Assembly: GCA_039815415.1 (NCBI GenBank)
Contig: JBCBZH010000021.1
Location: 1-28,109, forward strand
Source of the DNA: JBCBZH01 sp039815415
GTDB taxonomy: Bacteria > Bacteroidota > Rhodothermia > Rhodothermales > Rubricoccaceae
Length of the DNA: 28,109 nt
Direction of reading: 5' to 3'
The position numbers were made by a program, and so were the translations under genes. Of the stretch, positions 7,356 to 15,616 are shown piece by piece. The notes under the pieces are model-generated. The model made no database searches. It worked only from the letters and a program-made list of their open reading frames with translations, and was not told where the DNA came from. Each line of letters begins with the position of its first letter. The stretch's first letter is position 1.

Positions 7356-9506
7356 ATGCCTGATCTCACCCCGCCCACTCAGCGGTCCCTCTCGCGATGG
7401 CTCGCCCCGTGTCTCTTCTTGATCGGCCTGCTGGCGGTGGGCACCGCCAGCCCGGCGAGCGCGCAAGTCGCAGCGAGCGAGAAAGCGGGGGCTTGGCAGG
7501 TCGTGGATGGCACACGGATGGAGGTCGAGTACTCCCGTCCGCGCCTCCGCAACCGGCCGAACCCGTACGGCACAATGGAGCGCTGGGGGATGACGTGGAC
7601 GCCCGGCGCCGGCAACGCGTCGACGTTCACCGTCGACCGCCCGGTGACCGTCCTTGGTGAGCCCCTCGCGGCCGGGACGTACTCGCTCTGGCTCGTCCTC
7701 CGCGAGAGCGAGCCGTGGACGCTCGTGATGGACCCGACGGCCGAGCGCTTCCACCTCGACCCGCCCGACTCGACCGGAGTGGAGGGGCAGCTCCGCGCCG
7801 ACGTCACGCCGGAGACGATGCCCCACACCGAGGCACTGACGTGGGCGTTCGCGGAGGTCCAGGCGACTGGCGCGACGCTCGTGATGCGCTGGGGCCCGCT
7901 CGGCGTCCGCATCCCCATCGAGGTTGAGCCGTCGTACCCACTGACGGTCGCGCCCGAGACCGCGGCGCAGGTCGAGGGCGTCTATGCGTTCAGCCGGACC
8001 GAGGAGATCGATGGGGACGGAGCGAGCCCTGCGGCGGAGAGCACAACGTTTACCCTCGCGCGACGCCCCGGCGGCGCCCTCGTCGGCGTGTGGGACCCGC
8101 CGCTGTTCGGGTCCATGCGCGAGGTCACGCTGGCCGAGGCGGACTCGAGCCGGTTCCTCTACACACTCACGCGTCGCGGTGAAGTCTGGGCGGTGTACGA
8201 GAACTCCCCGTTCACGTTCGACATGAGCCCGTCCGGTTCGGCACGAGGGTTCACGCTCCAGTTTGGAGACAACGAGTTCGGGCGGGGCGTCCGCCAGGGT
8301 CCGGTGCCCGCCGGATTCCTCGCGCAGACCGACAGCGCGGCGGCAGTTCGCTGGAACGTGCTCACGCGGGACCTCTGGCTGGCGGCCCGCGACAACGCCC
8401 GCCTAGCGGACTACGCGCCCGGCACGGTCGAGCAGCGCGCCGTCCGGCGGACGCTCGACCGTGGGCTCGCACTCGCCGCGGCCGTTGCGTACGACGCCGC
8501 CATCGCTGCGCGCGATCTCGCTGAGGCCGACACGCTCGACGGTCGGCGGCCAACGCCGGAGCCTGTCATCCGCGCGGCCATCGCGTCCGCCAGTGCGGTC
8601 GTGCTCGGCGATCAGTTCGCCGACCGGCTCGGCGACACGAAGGCGCAGCGCCTCATCGATGCCGCACTTGCGCGGGATGCGGCACAGGCAGAGCAGGCAC
8701 TTGGCGCCGAGCGCGCAGAGGCGGCCCTCGCAGACGGCGAGAGCGTAGCCGCGCGCCTGCTCGCGTGGGCCGAGGCCGACGGCACCGACATCCTGTGGGA
8801 GGGCGAGGTGCCGACGGGCCCGGCGATGTGGACCAGCGCACCGGGCCAGGAGCCCGACGGCCCCGCCCGCGCCGTGTGGCGGCCCTGGGCGATGACGGCC
8901 CCCGACCAGTTCCGTCCACCGCAGCCGCCAACGATTGGTGACCGGGCCTTCGACGCGGCGCTGGAGGAGGTCCGGCAGGTCGTAGCCGCGCGGACCGAGG
9001 AACAGGCAGACCTCGCGCGCCGCTTCGCGAATGAGCCGCTCAACGTGACGTTCCACGAGGCCGCGACCGACGCCCTCGTCGACGCGCGCTGGGCGGGGGA
9101 GTACGAGTCGGCCCGGGTGCTCGCGCTGCTGGGGGTCGCGATGTACGACGCGAACGTGGCCTGCTTCGACGCGAAGTACCACTACTGGTTGCTCCGCCCG
9201 ACGCATGCGGACGACTCGATCTCCATCGCGGAGGGGGTTCGCCTCCCCAACTTCCCGGCATACCCTTCGGGCCACGCCTGCGGAGCCGGAGCCGCGGCGG
9301 AGATCGTCGGCGCGCTCGTCCCCCGCGCCCGTCCCACGGTGGACGCCATCGCTGACGACGCCGCCATGTCGCGGCTCTATGCCGGTGTCCATTACCGCTT
9401 CGACAACGATGACGGGCTGGCGCTGGGCCGCGAGGTCGCGAAATGGGTTCTGGAGATGGACGTGCGGAAGCGGCTCGGCGCGTGGCGGGGAGCGATGACT
9501 CCCTGA
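7356..9506 (+). CDS. Secreted DUF2911 and PAP2/vanadium-haloperoxidase-type phosphatase fusion
   Basis: The 716-residue protein has a signal peptide (hydrophobic core then ASA-Q near residue 36). Residues about 40-190 match DUF2911 (EYSRPRLRNR, WTPGAGNASTF, LAAGTYSLWLV). A beta-rich linker follows, then an alpha-helical C-terminal half ending in the PAP2/haloperoxidase active site: K607-x6-R614-P, P-S638-G-H640, and S-R673-x5-H679 followed by D. The complete signature implies a phosphate- or vanadate-binding enzyme, either acid phosphatase or haloperoxidase; sequence alone does not decide. The substrate-side role of DUF2911 is unknown. Both domains occur as separate proteins in Bacteroidota, and the combination is unusual to my knowledge. 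It starts 30 bp after the SOD gene, so the two may be co-transcribed. A hairpin lies in the next gap. Confidence 0.9.
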   Translation: MPDLTPPTQRSLSRWLAPCLFLIGLLAVGTASPASAQVAASEKAGAWQVVDGTRMEVEYSRPRLRNRPNPYGTMERWGMTWTPGAGNASTFTVDRPVTVLGEPLAAGTYSLWLVLRESEPWTLVMDPTAERFHLDPPDSTGVEGQLRADVTPETMPHTEALTWAFAEVQATGATLVMRWGPLGVRIPIEVEPSYPLTVAPETAAQVEGVYAFSRTEEIDGDGASPAAESTTFTLARRPGGALVGVWDPPLFGSMREVTLAEADSSRFLYTLTRRGEVWAVYENSPFTFDMSPSGSARGFTLQFGDNEFGRGVRQGPVPAGFLAQTDSAAAVRWNVLTRDLWLAARDNARLADYAPGTVEQRAVRRTLDRGLALAAAVAYDAAIAARDLAEADTLDGRRPTPEPVIRAAIASASAVVLGDQFADRLGDTKAQRLIDAALARDAAQAEQALGAERAEAALADGESVAARLLAWAEADGTDILWEGEVPTGPAMWTSAPGQEPDGPARAVWRPWAMTAPDQFRPPQPPTIGDRAFDAALEEVRQVVAARTEEQADLARRFANEPLNVTFHEAATDALVDARWAGEYESARVLALLGVAMYDANVACFDAKYHYWLLRPTHADDSISIAEGVRLPNFPAYPSGHACGAGAAAEIVGALVPRARPTVDAIADDAAMSRLYAGVHYRFDNDDGLALGREVAKWVLEMDVRKRLGAWRGAMTP

Positions 9507-9539
9507 CCTGTCCTGCCCGCTTCCATTTTTCGCCAGCTC

Positions 9540-9557
9540 GGTGAGCGGGTGCTCGCC
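9540..9557. other. GC-rich hairpin in the 9507-9602 intergenic gap
   Basis: Bases 9540-9546 pair with 9551-9557 around a GGGT loop, a seven-pair stem with one G-T wobble. The only T run (TTTTT at about 9521-9525) lies before the hairpin on the plus strand, so this is not a canonical rho-independent terminator for the upstream gene. It could be a processing site, an attenuator or chance structure in GC-rich DNA. The rest of the gap shows no gene or clear promoter. Confidence 0.3.
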
Positions 9558-9602
9558 TGCCGTCGCTAGAACCATCCGCTGCTCGCAACTCCCCGCGTTC
9601 TC

Positions 9603-10337
9603 ATGTCCACCCCCATTCTCCACGCCCGTGGCCTCACCAAGCGCTTCGGCAACACGACGGCCGTGAACGCCCTCGACCTCGCCATCCACCCCGGCGAGGT
9701 GTACGCCCTCCTCGGTCCCAACGGAGCCGGGAAGACCACGACCATCAACCTGTTCCTCGGCTTCCTCGCCCCCGACGCCGGAACTGCCCTCGTGGACGGC
9801 CTCGACGTGCAGGCTGAGCCCCTCGAGACCAAGCGGCGGCTGGCCTACCTGCCCGAGCAGGTGGCCCTGTATCCCTCGCTGACCGGCGCGGAAAACCTGG
9901 GCTACTTCGCCGCGCTGGCAGGCCTCGAGCTGGCGGATGTGGACCGCACGGAGTTTCTGACTCGGGCCGGTCTCCAGCTCGAGGCACACGGCCGCCGTGC
10001 CGAGACCTACTCGAAGGGAATGCGCCAGAAGGTGGGCGTCGCGCTCGCGCTGGCGAAGGGCGCCAAGGCGCTGCTGCTGGACGAGCCCACGAGCGGGCTC
10101 GACCCCTCCGCCTCGGTCGAGTTCTCGGACCTCGTGCGCCGCCTCGCCGCCGACGGCGCCGCCGTGCTGATGGCGACACACGACCTGTTCCGCGTGAAAG
10201 ACACCGCCAGCCGGGTGGGCGTGCTCGTGGACGGTCAACTCCGGGAGGAGGTCGCGCCCGAGGCTTTGACCAGCACAGACCTCGAGGCCCTCTACCTCGG
10301 CCACGTCCGTGGCGCCGAGCCGTCGGTCCCCGCTTAA
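9603..10337 (+). CDS. ABC transporter ATP-binding protein (ABC-2/CcmA-NosF type)
   Basis: This 244-residue nucleotide-binding domain has Walker A GPNGAGKTT (38-46), signature YSKGMRQKV (ABC-2 exporter variant rather than LSGGQ), Walker B with LLLDEPTSGLD and an H-loop ATHD. The sequence belongs to the CcmA/NosF group that powers ABC-2 permeases. Its partners are almost certainly the two DUF3526 permeases at 12567 and 14123, with the DUF5916 outer-membrane protein encoded between them starting only 3 bp downstream. The transport direction is most likely export or membrane-complex assembly, as for NosDFY; the substrate is unknown. A gap of about 96 bp precedes it, so it may start a new transcript. 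Confidence 0.95.
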   Translation: MSTPILHARGLTKRFGNTTAVNALDLAIHPGEVYALLGPNGAGKTTTINLFLGFLAPDAGTALVDGLDVQAEPLETKRRLAYLPEQVALYPSLTGAENLGYFAALAGLELADVDRTEFLTRAGLQLEAHGRRAETYSKGMRQKVGVALALAKGAKALLLDEPTSGLDPSASVEFSDLVRRLAADGAAVLMATHDLFRVKDTASRVGVLVDGQLREEVAPEALTSTDLEALYLGHVRGAEPSVPA

Positions 10338-10340
10338 ACG

Positions 10341-12560
10341 ATGCGCCGATTTCTGCTCTGTCTCGCTTTGCTCACTGCACTGGCTGGGGTCAACCCAGCG
10401 GCGGCGCAGAGCCGCGCGCCCGTCGAGCTGGCGCGTCTCGCCAGCCCGATCACGCTGGACGGGAAGATCGACGAGGCGGCCTGGGAGTCAATCGCTCCAC
10501 TGCCGCTGGTCATGTACAAGCCGACCTATCGCGGCGAGATGACCGAGGCCACGGAGATCCGGGTCGCCTACGACGACACGCACCTCTACGTCGCTGGGCA
10601 CCTGTACCACGAGGACCTCTCGAACCTCCGCGCCAACTCGTACTACCGGGACCGGTGGAGCGGGGACGAGACCTTCGCCATCATCCTCGACACGTTCAAC
10701 GACGACGAGAACGCGCTCTGGTTCTACACGACGCCGCTCGGCACCCGCTTTGACATGGCGGTTGCGAATGACGCCGAAGGAGGCCGTGGATCACTCAACA
10801 GCGACTGGAACACCTTCTGGGATGTCGCGACGACCCAGACGGAGGAGGGCTGGTTTGCCGAGATGCGGATTCCCTTCACCAGCCTCGGCTTTGAGGATCA
10901 GGATGGCGTCGTCGAGATGGGGATGATTGCCTACCGGTGGACGGCGCACAACAACCACCGCTACATCTACCCAGACATCCCGCCCAACTGGGACCGCGGC
11001 CACGCCAAGCCGTCTGTGGCCCAGGATGTGATCCTGAGAGGCGTCCGGGGACGAAGCCCGCTCTACGTCGCCCCCTACGGGCTGGCGGGCCTTCAGCGCT
11101 CGACGCCGGACGCCGTGACGTCCACGCAGGATCGCACCACAGAGGTCGGCCTGGATGTCAAGTACCCGCTCACGAGCAACCTGACGCTCGACCTGACGCT
11201 CAACACGGACTTCGCGCAGGTCGAGGCCGACGACCAGCAGATCAACCTGACGCGCTTCTCGCTCTTCTTCCCCGAGAAGCGCCCCTTCTTCCAGGAGCGA
11301 GCGGGCACCTTCGAGTTCGACACCGGCGTGGAAGGCAGCCGCCTGTTCAACAGCCGACAGATCGGGCTGGTGGATGAACAGGGGACCGTGCAGCCCGTTC
11401 GGCTCTTCGGCGGCGGGCGTCTGGTAGGCCGCGTGGGGGATTGGGATGTGGGGGCTCTCAACCTCCAGACGGGAGCCTCCGAGACGACCCCCTCCGAAAA
11501 CATCGGCGTCGCCCGCGTCCGGCGCCGCGTGCTCAATGCTCTGTCGTCGGTTGGAGGCATGGCGACCACGCGCGTTGGCACAGACGGAACGGCGGACGTC
11601 GCCTATGGCCTCGACGGCATCGTCAACGTCTCGGGCGATGCCTTCCTCACCCTCAAGTGGGCGCAGACGATCAACGAGACCGCGGCGGACGGCCCCAGCT
11701 GGGACCCGCTGGAGACCGGCCGGGCGATGGTGAGATGGGAGCAACGCAACATCCAGGGCTTGAGCTACACCCTAGAGGCGGTCCACTCCGGCCAGGACTA
11801 TGCTCCTAGCCTCGGCTTCGTGCGACGCCGCGGCGTCACGTTCCTCAGCCCGGACGTGAACTATCAGCGGTTCCTGAGTGAGGACTCCCGGTTCATGCGG
11901 ACCTGGGTGGGCGTCTGGTCCAACGTCTACGTCCGCCACGAGGATCGCCAGCTCGAGTCGGTCTCCGTCTATCCGTTTGCCTACATCCAGTGGAAGAACG
12001 GGGCCACGGGGGTGGTCGCGAGCCAGCATCGCTATGAAGACGTTCTGGACGACTTCGCGCTGGCGGGCGAGGTGACCGTCCCCGCTGGGCGCTACGAGTT
12101 CCACGAGGCCCGAGCAGAGGTGACGCCCCCCGATGCGTGGTTCATGCGCCCCCAGGCCTACGTCTACACTGGCACGTTCTACGACGGGTGGAAGACGACC
12201 GCCGGGATGGGCATGACCTGGAACGTGTCTCGCCATCTCGAGCTGGGGCCTGAGTACGAGGTCAACGTGCTGCGCTTTGGAGCGCGGGACCAGGCGGTGA
12301 CCACGCACCTCGCGCGCGTGCGCGTCCAGGGCGCGCTCGACGCGCACCTCTCCGCGGCAGCGCTGGTCCAGTACAACAGCGTCGCCTCGGCGTTCAACAT
12401 CAACGCCCGGATGCGCTACAACGTCCGGGAGGGGCACGACCTCTGGCTGGTCTACGACGAGGGGCTGAACACGGACCGCGTCCGCCCCGACGAACCTCGG
12501 CTGCCGCTCTCGGCGCGCCGCGCCGTGCTGCTCAAGTACACCCACACCTTCCTCTGGTAA
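10341..12560 (+). CDS. DUF5916/CBM9-like outer-membrane beta-barrel protein
   Basis: This 739-residue protein has a clear signal peptide (MRRFLLCLALLTALAG, cleavage near AAAQ). Residues about 28-210 form a carbohydrate-binding family 9-like domain (ITLDGKIDEAAWE, followed by TEIRVAYDDTHLYVAGHLY). The remainder is the DUF5916 region, including FSLFFPEKRPFFQERAGTF, and alternating beta strands that end in an aromatic residue (KYTHTFLW), as expected for an outer-membrane barrel. DUF5916 proteins are common in Bacteroidota, and their function is not established. The gene begins 3 bp after the ABC ATPase and ends 6 bp before the first DUF3526 permease. An outer-membrane component thus sits inside an ABC-2 operon, which suggests a trans-envelope pathway (inference). 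A truncated homologue lies at 24394-24622. Confidence 0.9.
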   Translation: MRRFLLCLALLTALAGVNPAAAQSRAPVELARLASPITLDGKIDEAAWESIAPLPLVMYKPTYRGEMTEATEIRVAYDDTHLYVAGHLYHEDLSNLRANSYYRDRWSGDETFAIILDTFNDDENALWFYTTPLGTRFDMAVANDAEGGRGSLNSDWNTFWDVATTQTEEGWFAEMRIPFTSLGFEDQDGVVEMGMIAYRWTAHNNHRYIYPDIPPNWDRGHAKPSVAQDVILRGVRGRSPLYVAPYGLAGLQRSTPDAVTSTQDRTTEVGLDVKYPLTSNLTLDLTLNTDFAQVEADDQQINLTRFSLFFPEKRPFFQERAGTFEFDTGVEGSRLFNSRQIGLVDEQGTVQPVRLFGGGRLVGRVGDWDVGALNLQTGASETTPSENIGVARVRRRVLNALSSVGGMATTRVGTDGTADVAYGLDGIVNVSGDAFLTLKWAQTINETAADGPSWDPLETGRAMVRWEQRNIQGLSYTLEAVHSGQDYAPSLGFVRRRGVTFLSPDVNYQRFLSEDSRFMRTWVGVWSNVYVRHEDRQLESVSVYPFAYIQWKNGATGVVASQHRYEDVLDDFALAGEVTVPAGRYEFHEARAEVTPPDAWFMRPQAYVYTGTFYDGWKTTAGMGMTWNVSRHLELGPEYEVNVLRFGARDQAVTTHLARVRVQGALDAHLSAAALVQYNSVASAFNINARMRYNVREGHDLWLVYDEGLNTDRVRPDEPRLPLSARRAVLLKYTHTFLW

Positions 12561-12566
12561 CGATCC

Positions 12567-13985
12567 ATGACGCTCACCATCGCCAAGAAAGAGGCCGCCG
12601 AGACGCTCCGCGACGGGCGCTTCCGCTGGGCCGCTGCTGCCGTCCTCGTCCTCCTCGCGGGTGCCCTCGCGACCGGCTGGATTCACACCGAGCGGCTCAC
12701 CGCCCAGCACGCTGAGGCCGCCGGCGCCGAGCGCGATGTCTGGACCGGCCAAGAGGACAAGAATCCGCACTCGGCCGCCCACTTCGGGAGCTACGCCTTC
12801 AAACCGGTCACGCCGCTCCTCGCTGTCGACCGCGGGGTGACGGCCTACACGGGCGTCGCCCTGTTCATGGAAGGCCATGCAATTCAGGATGCCCGTTACC
12901 GTCCGGCCGAGGACGCTTCCGCCTCGGCCCGACTCGGGGAGCTGACAGCGGCCGCAGTTCTCCAGTGGCTCGTCCCGCTGCTCATCATTCTGCTCACGTT
13001 CAGTGCGTTCGCCGGGGAGCGCGAGCGTGGGACGCTACGCCCTTTGCTCAGCCTAGGCGTCTCGCGACGGGCGCTCGCAGCGGGCAAGGCGCTGGGGGCA
13101 GCCGCGCCGCTAGCGCTCGTCCTGATCCCAGCCGCGATCCTCGGCGCCGCCGCGATGGCGCTCTTCGCACCGTCTGAGGCCGCCGTGTGGAGCGCTCCTC
13201 GCGTCGCACTCCTGGCACTTGTCTACCTCGCCTACTTCGCCGTGTTCGTAGGTGTCTCTCTCCTGGTGAGCGCGCTGGCGAGGTCACCTCGGTTGGCGCT
13301 GCTGCTCCTACTCGGGTTCTGGTTTGCCAACGGGTTCATCGCGCCCCGTCTGGCGGCAGACTTGACCGAGCGGGTGCACCCGGGCCTGACGGAGGAAGAG
13401 TTCGCTGAAGGAGTGGCCGTCGTCGATGAGCTGTCGTGGCCCGATCTGTTGGAGACTGTATCCGATAGCCTCCTCGCCGAGGAGAACGTCTCGACGGTGG
13501 ATTCCCTCTCGGTCAACATCATGGCCGTGAGGCTCTACGAGGGTGAGAGGATCGAGACGGACGGATACCGTGCCGTCTATGGACAGCTGGCAGACGGGTT
13601 CGAGGACCAGGGCCGCGTGTCGCAGGCGGGCGCCGTTGTGGCCCCACTGCTCGCCGTCGCGCCGCTCTCGACCGCGCTCACCGGGACTGACTACCGCCAC
13701 CACCGCCACTTCGCCGACGCCGCCGAAGACTACCGCTACACCTACGTCCAGATGCTGAATCAGGATCTGATCGACAACGCTGCGCCCGGGGGAACGTGGG
13801 ACAGCGACTACGTCGTCGGCGATGACTTCTGGGCCCGCATCCCTGCCTTCGATTACGACGCACCGAGCGCCGGGTGGGCTCTCGGCGGGCACGGCATCGC
13901 CCTCGGACTCCTCGGGCTGTGGCTTGTCGGACTGGCTCTCGCCGTTCCCGCCGCCGTCGCCCGAATGCCGCTCGATCCCCGCTGA
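12567..13985 (+). CDS. ABC-2 type permease with DUF3526 domain (first of pair)
   Basis: The 472-residue integral membrane protein has an N-terminal helix (about 24-44) followed by an extracytoplasmic segment, then a cluster of hydrophobic helices from about 130 to 265 containing the cytoplasmic FAGERERGTLRPLLSLG coupling motif. A second large extracytoplasmic region (about 275-430) contains the DUF3526-like HFADAAEDYRYTYVQMLN sequence, and a final helix lies near 440-465. It is a permease for the ATPase at 9603. A second permease of the same architecture follows at 14123, so the complex is probably a heterodimer. It begins 6 bp after the DUF5916 gene. The transported substrate cannot be read from sequence. 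Confidence 0.9.
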   Translation: MTLTIAKKEAAETLRDGRFRWAAAAVLVLLAGALATGWIHTERLTAQHAEAAGAERDVWTGQEDKNPHSAAHFGSYAFKPVTPLLAVDRGVTAYTGVALFMEGHAIQDARYRPAEDASASARLGELTAAAVLQWLVPLLIILLTFSAFAGERERGTLRPLLSLGVSRRALAAGKALGAAAPLALVLIPAAILGAAAMALFAPSEAAVWSAPRVALLALVYLAYFAVFVGVSLLVSALARSPRLALLLLLGFWFANGFIAPRLAADLTERVHPGLTEEEFAEGVAVVDELSWPDLLETVSDSLLAEENVSTVDSLSVNIMAVRLYEGERIETDGYRAVYGQLADGFEDQGRVSQAGAVVAPLLAVAPLSTALTGTDYRHHRHFADAAEDYRYTYVQMLNQDLIDNAAPGGTWDSDYVVGDDFWARIPAFDYDAPSAGWALGGHGIALGLLGLWLVGLALAVPAAVARMPLDPR

Positions 13986-14082
13986 TGAAGCCATCCTGAC
14001 GGACCGCCCCCTTGTCCCGTGGTCTGGGCGTGCTCGAGGGCACCCGGACACGCTACGAACCACGCAATACTCCGCTGTCCAC

Positions 14083-14095
14083 GTGGCGATGCCAC
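14083..14095. other. Short hairpin in the 13986-14122 intergenic gap
   Basis: GTGGC (14083-14087) and GCCAC (14091-14095) form a perfect five-pair stem with a GAT loop, about 28 bp before the second permease start. The 137-bp gap carries no recognisable gene, terminator T-run or clear promoter. Since the flanking permeases should be made together, the gap may hold an internal regulatory element. The stem is short, so chance is a fair explanation. Confidence 0.2.
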
Positions 14096-14122
14096 AGTCA
14101 CTGACCAGTAGACACCTCTCCG

Positions 14123-15568
14123 ATGCCTTCTCCTCTCCTCACCGTCGCCCGCACCGAGGCCCGGCTGCTTCGCGCCGACCGGACAGCGCTCTGGGTCACC
14201 CTCCTCTTCGCCGCCGCAACTGCCTACGCGCTTGTGACCGGCCTCGATCTCCGCGCCGAGCGCGCTGAGGCCGCGCGAACTATCCTCGCCGCCGACGCCG
14301 AGCAGTGGGCCTCTGGAGAAGCCGATGCCGACTCCATTGAGCAGGTGATGCGAGCCGAGAACGTTCCGCTCGACACCTACGAGTGGGGGCCGCGCTCGCC
14401 ATACGCTGTCGGCATGGCCTATGGCCGCAGCGTGACCGCCGAGCCGACGCCGCTATCGGCTCTCGCCGTCGGTCAGGTCGACCTCTACCCGGTCGCCTAT
14501 GAGGTTACCGCCGGAAACCGGGTGGCTGTCGGAACCAGCGATGCGCTCGCGAGCCCGCTCCGCCTCGCGGCGGGGTCGTTCGACCTCGCGTTCGTCCTCC
14601 TCTACCTGCTTCCGCTCCTCGCTCTCGCGCTGGGCTATGACTTGACCGCGAGCGAGCGCGAGCGGGGCACGCTCCGGCTCGTCCTCGCGCAGCCTCTCCT
14701 GCGGAGGACGCTCGTTGCCGGGAAACTCCTCGCCAGAGGCGGACTGCTGGCGCTCCTCGTGATCGCCGCGACGACGGCCGGGTTCGTGGCCTCTGGCGGG
14801 GGGCTGGGCCCGTGGGCGCTGTGGACCGCCGCGACGCTGCTCTACGGCCTCTTCTGGCTCGGCCTCGCCGCTGCCGTGGACGCCAGAGGCCGCTCGGCGG
14901 CGGCAAACGCAGTCGTGCTGGCGGTCTGCTGGCTTGGCCTCGGTGTCGTCTTCCCGGCGGCAGTCACGCTGTTGGCCGGGCAAGTCCATCCGGCCCCGAC
15001 ACGCGCCGCGTTCGTGGCTGCTACGCGCACGGCCGAGGCCGACATCACCCAGCGCGGGACAGAGCCTCTGGCGCAGTTCCTCTCCGATCACCCCGAGATG
15101 GCCGAAGCCGTGGGCGATGAGACCGCTGCCGCCGAGTCCTTCGCGGTTATGGCCGTCGCCCGAAACGCCGCCGTGGCCGAAGCCTTGGAGCCCATCGTAG
15201 CGCAGTTCGCCGAGCAGCGCGCCCGGCAGACGGCCTTCGTCCGAACGGTCGGGGCGCTCTCGCCCTCGATCCTCGCCCACGCGGCCTTCCTCGACCTCGC
15301 CGGAACGGGCGATGCCCAGCAGCGGCGCACGCTCGACGCCGTCGAGACCTACCAGGAGCAGTGGCGCGATCACTTCGAGCCGCTCGTCTTCGCCGACACG
15401 CCCTTTAACGCGGCCGACTACCCCAACGCGCCGCGCTTCACGCCTGCACCCGAGGCACCGGGCGAGGCTGCACGCCAAGCGTCAGGCCCGCTGGTCGGCC
15501 TTGCGCTGGCGTCGCTCCTCGTGCTCGGTTTCGGATTCCTGTTTCACTCTCGCGCCACGGCGCCTTAA
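14123..15568 (+). CDS. ABC-2 type permease with DUF3526 domain (second of pair)
   Basis: The 481-residue membrane protein is arranged like its neighbour at 12567: one N-terminal helix (about 24-43), a block of hydrophobic helices (about 150-290) containing the coupling motif TASERERGTLRLVLAQP, a large extracytoplasmic domain (about 295-445) with the DUF3526 sequence RQTAFVRTVGALSPSILAHA and a C-terminal helix near 455-475. It is the likely second half of a heterodimeric ABC-2 transporter with the ATPase at 9603. It is separated from the first permease by 137 bp, larger than any other spacing in this group. In Bacteroidota, paired DUF3526 permeases are usually next to an ABC ATPase and an outer-membrane receptor; here the receptor slot holds a DUF5916 protein. 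Confidence 0.9.
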   Translation: MPSPLLTVARTEARLLRADRTALWVTLLFAAATAYALVTGLDLRAERAEAARTILAADAEQWASGEADADSIEQVMRAENVPLDTYEWGPRSPYAVGMAYGRSVTAEPTPLSALAVGQVDLYPVAYEVTAGNRVAVGTSDALASPLRLAAGSFDLAFVLLYLLPLLALALGYDLTASERERGTLRLVLAQPLLRRTLVAGKLLARGGLLALLVIAATTAGFVASGGGLGPWALWTAATLLYGLFWLGLAAAVDARGRSAAANAVVLAVCWLGLGVVFPAAVTLLAGQVHPAPTRAAFVAATRTAEADITQRGTEPLAQFLSDHPEMAEAVGDETAAAESFAVMAVARNAAVAEALEPIVAQFAEQRARQTAFVRTVGALSPSILAHAAFLDLAGTGDAQQRRTLDAVETYQEQWRDHFEPLVFADTPFNAADYPNAPRFTPAPEAPGEAARQASGPLVGLALASLLVLGFGFLFHSRATAP

Positions 15569-15616
15569 CCCCCTCATCTGTCCCTCCATGCGCTTGCTCT
15601 TCCTCGGGATGACACT

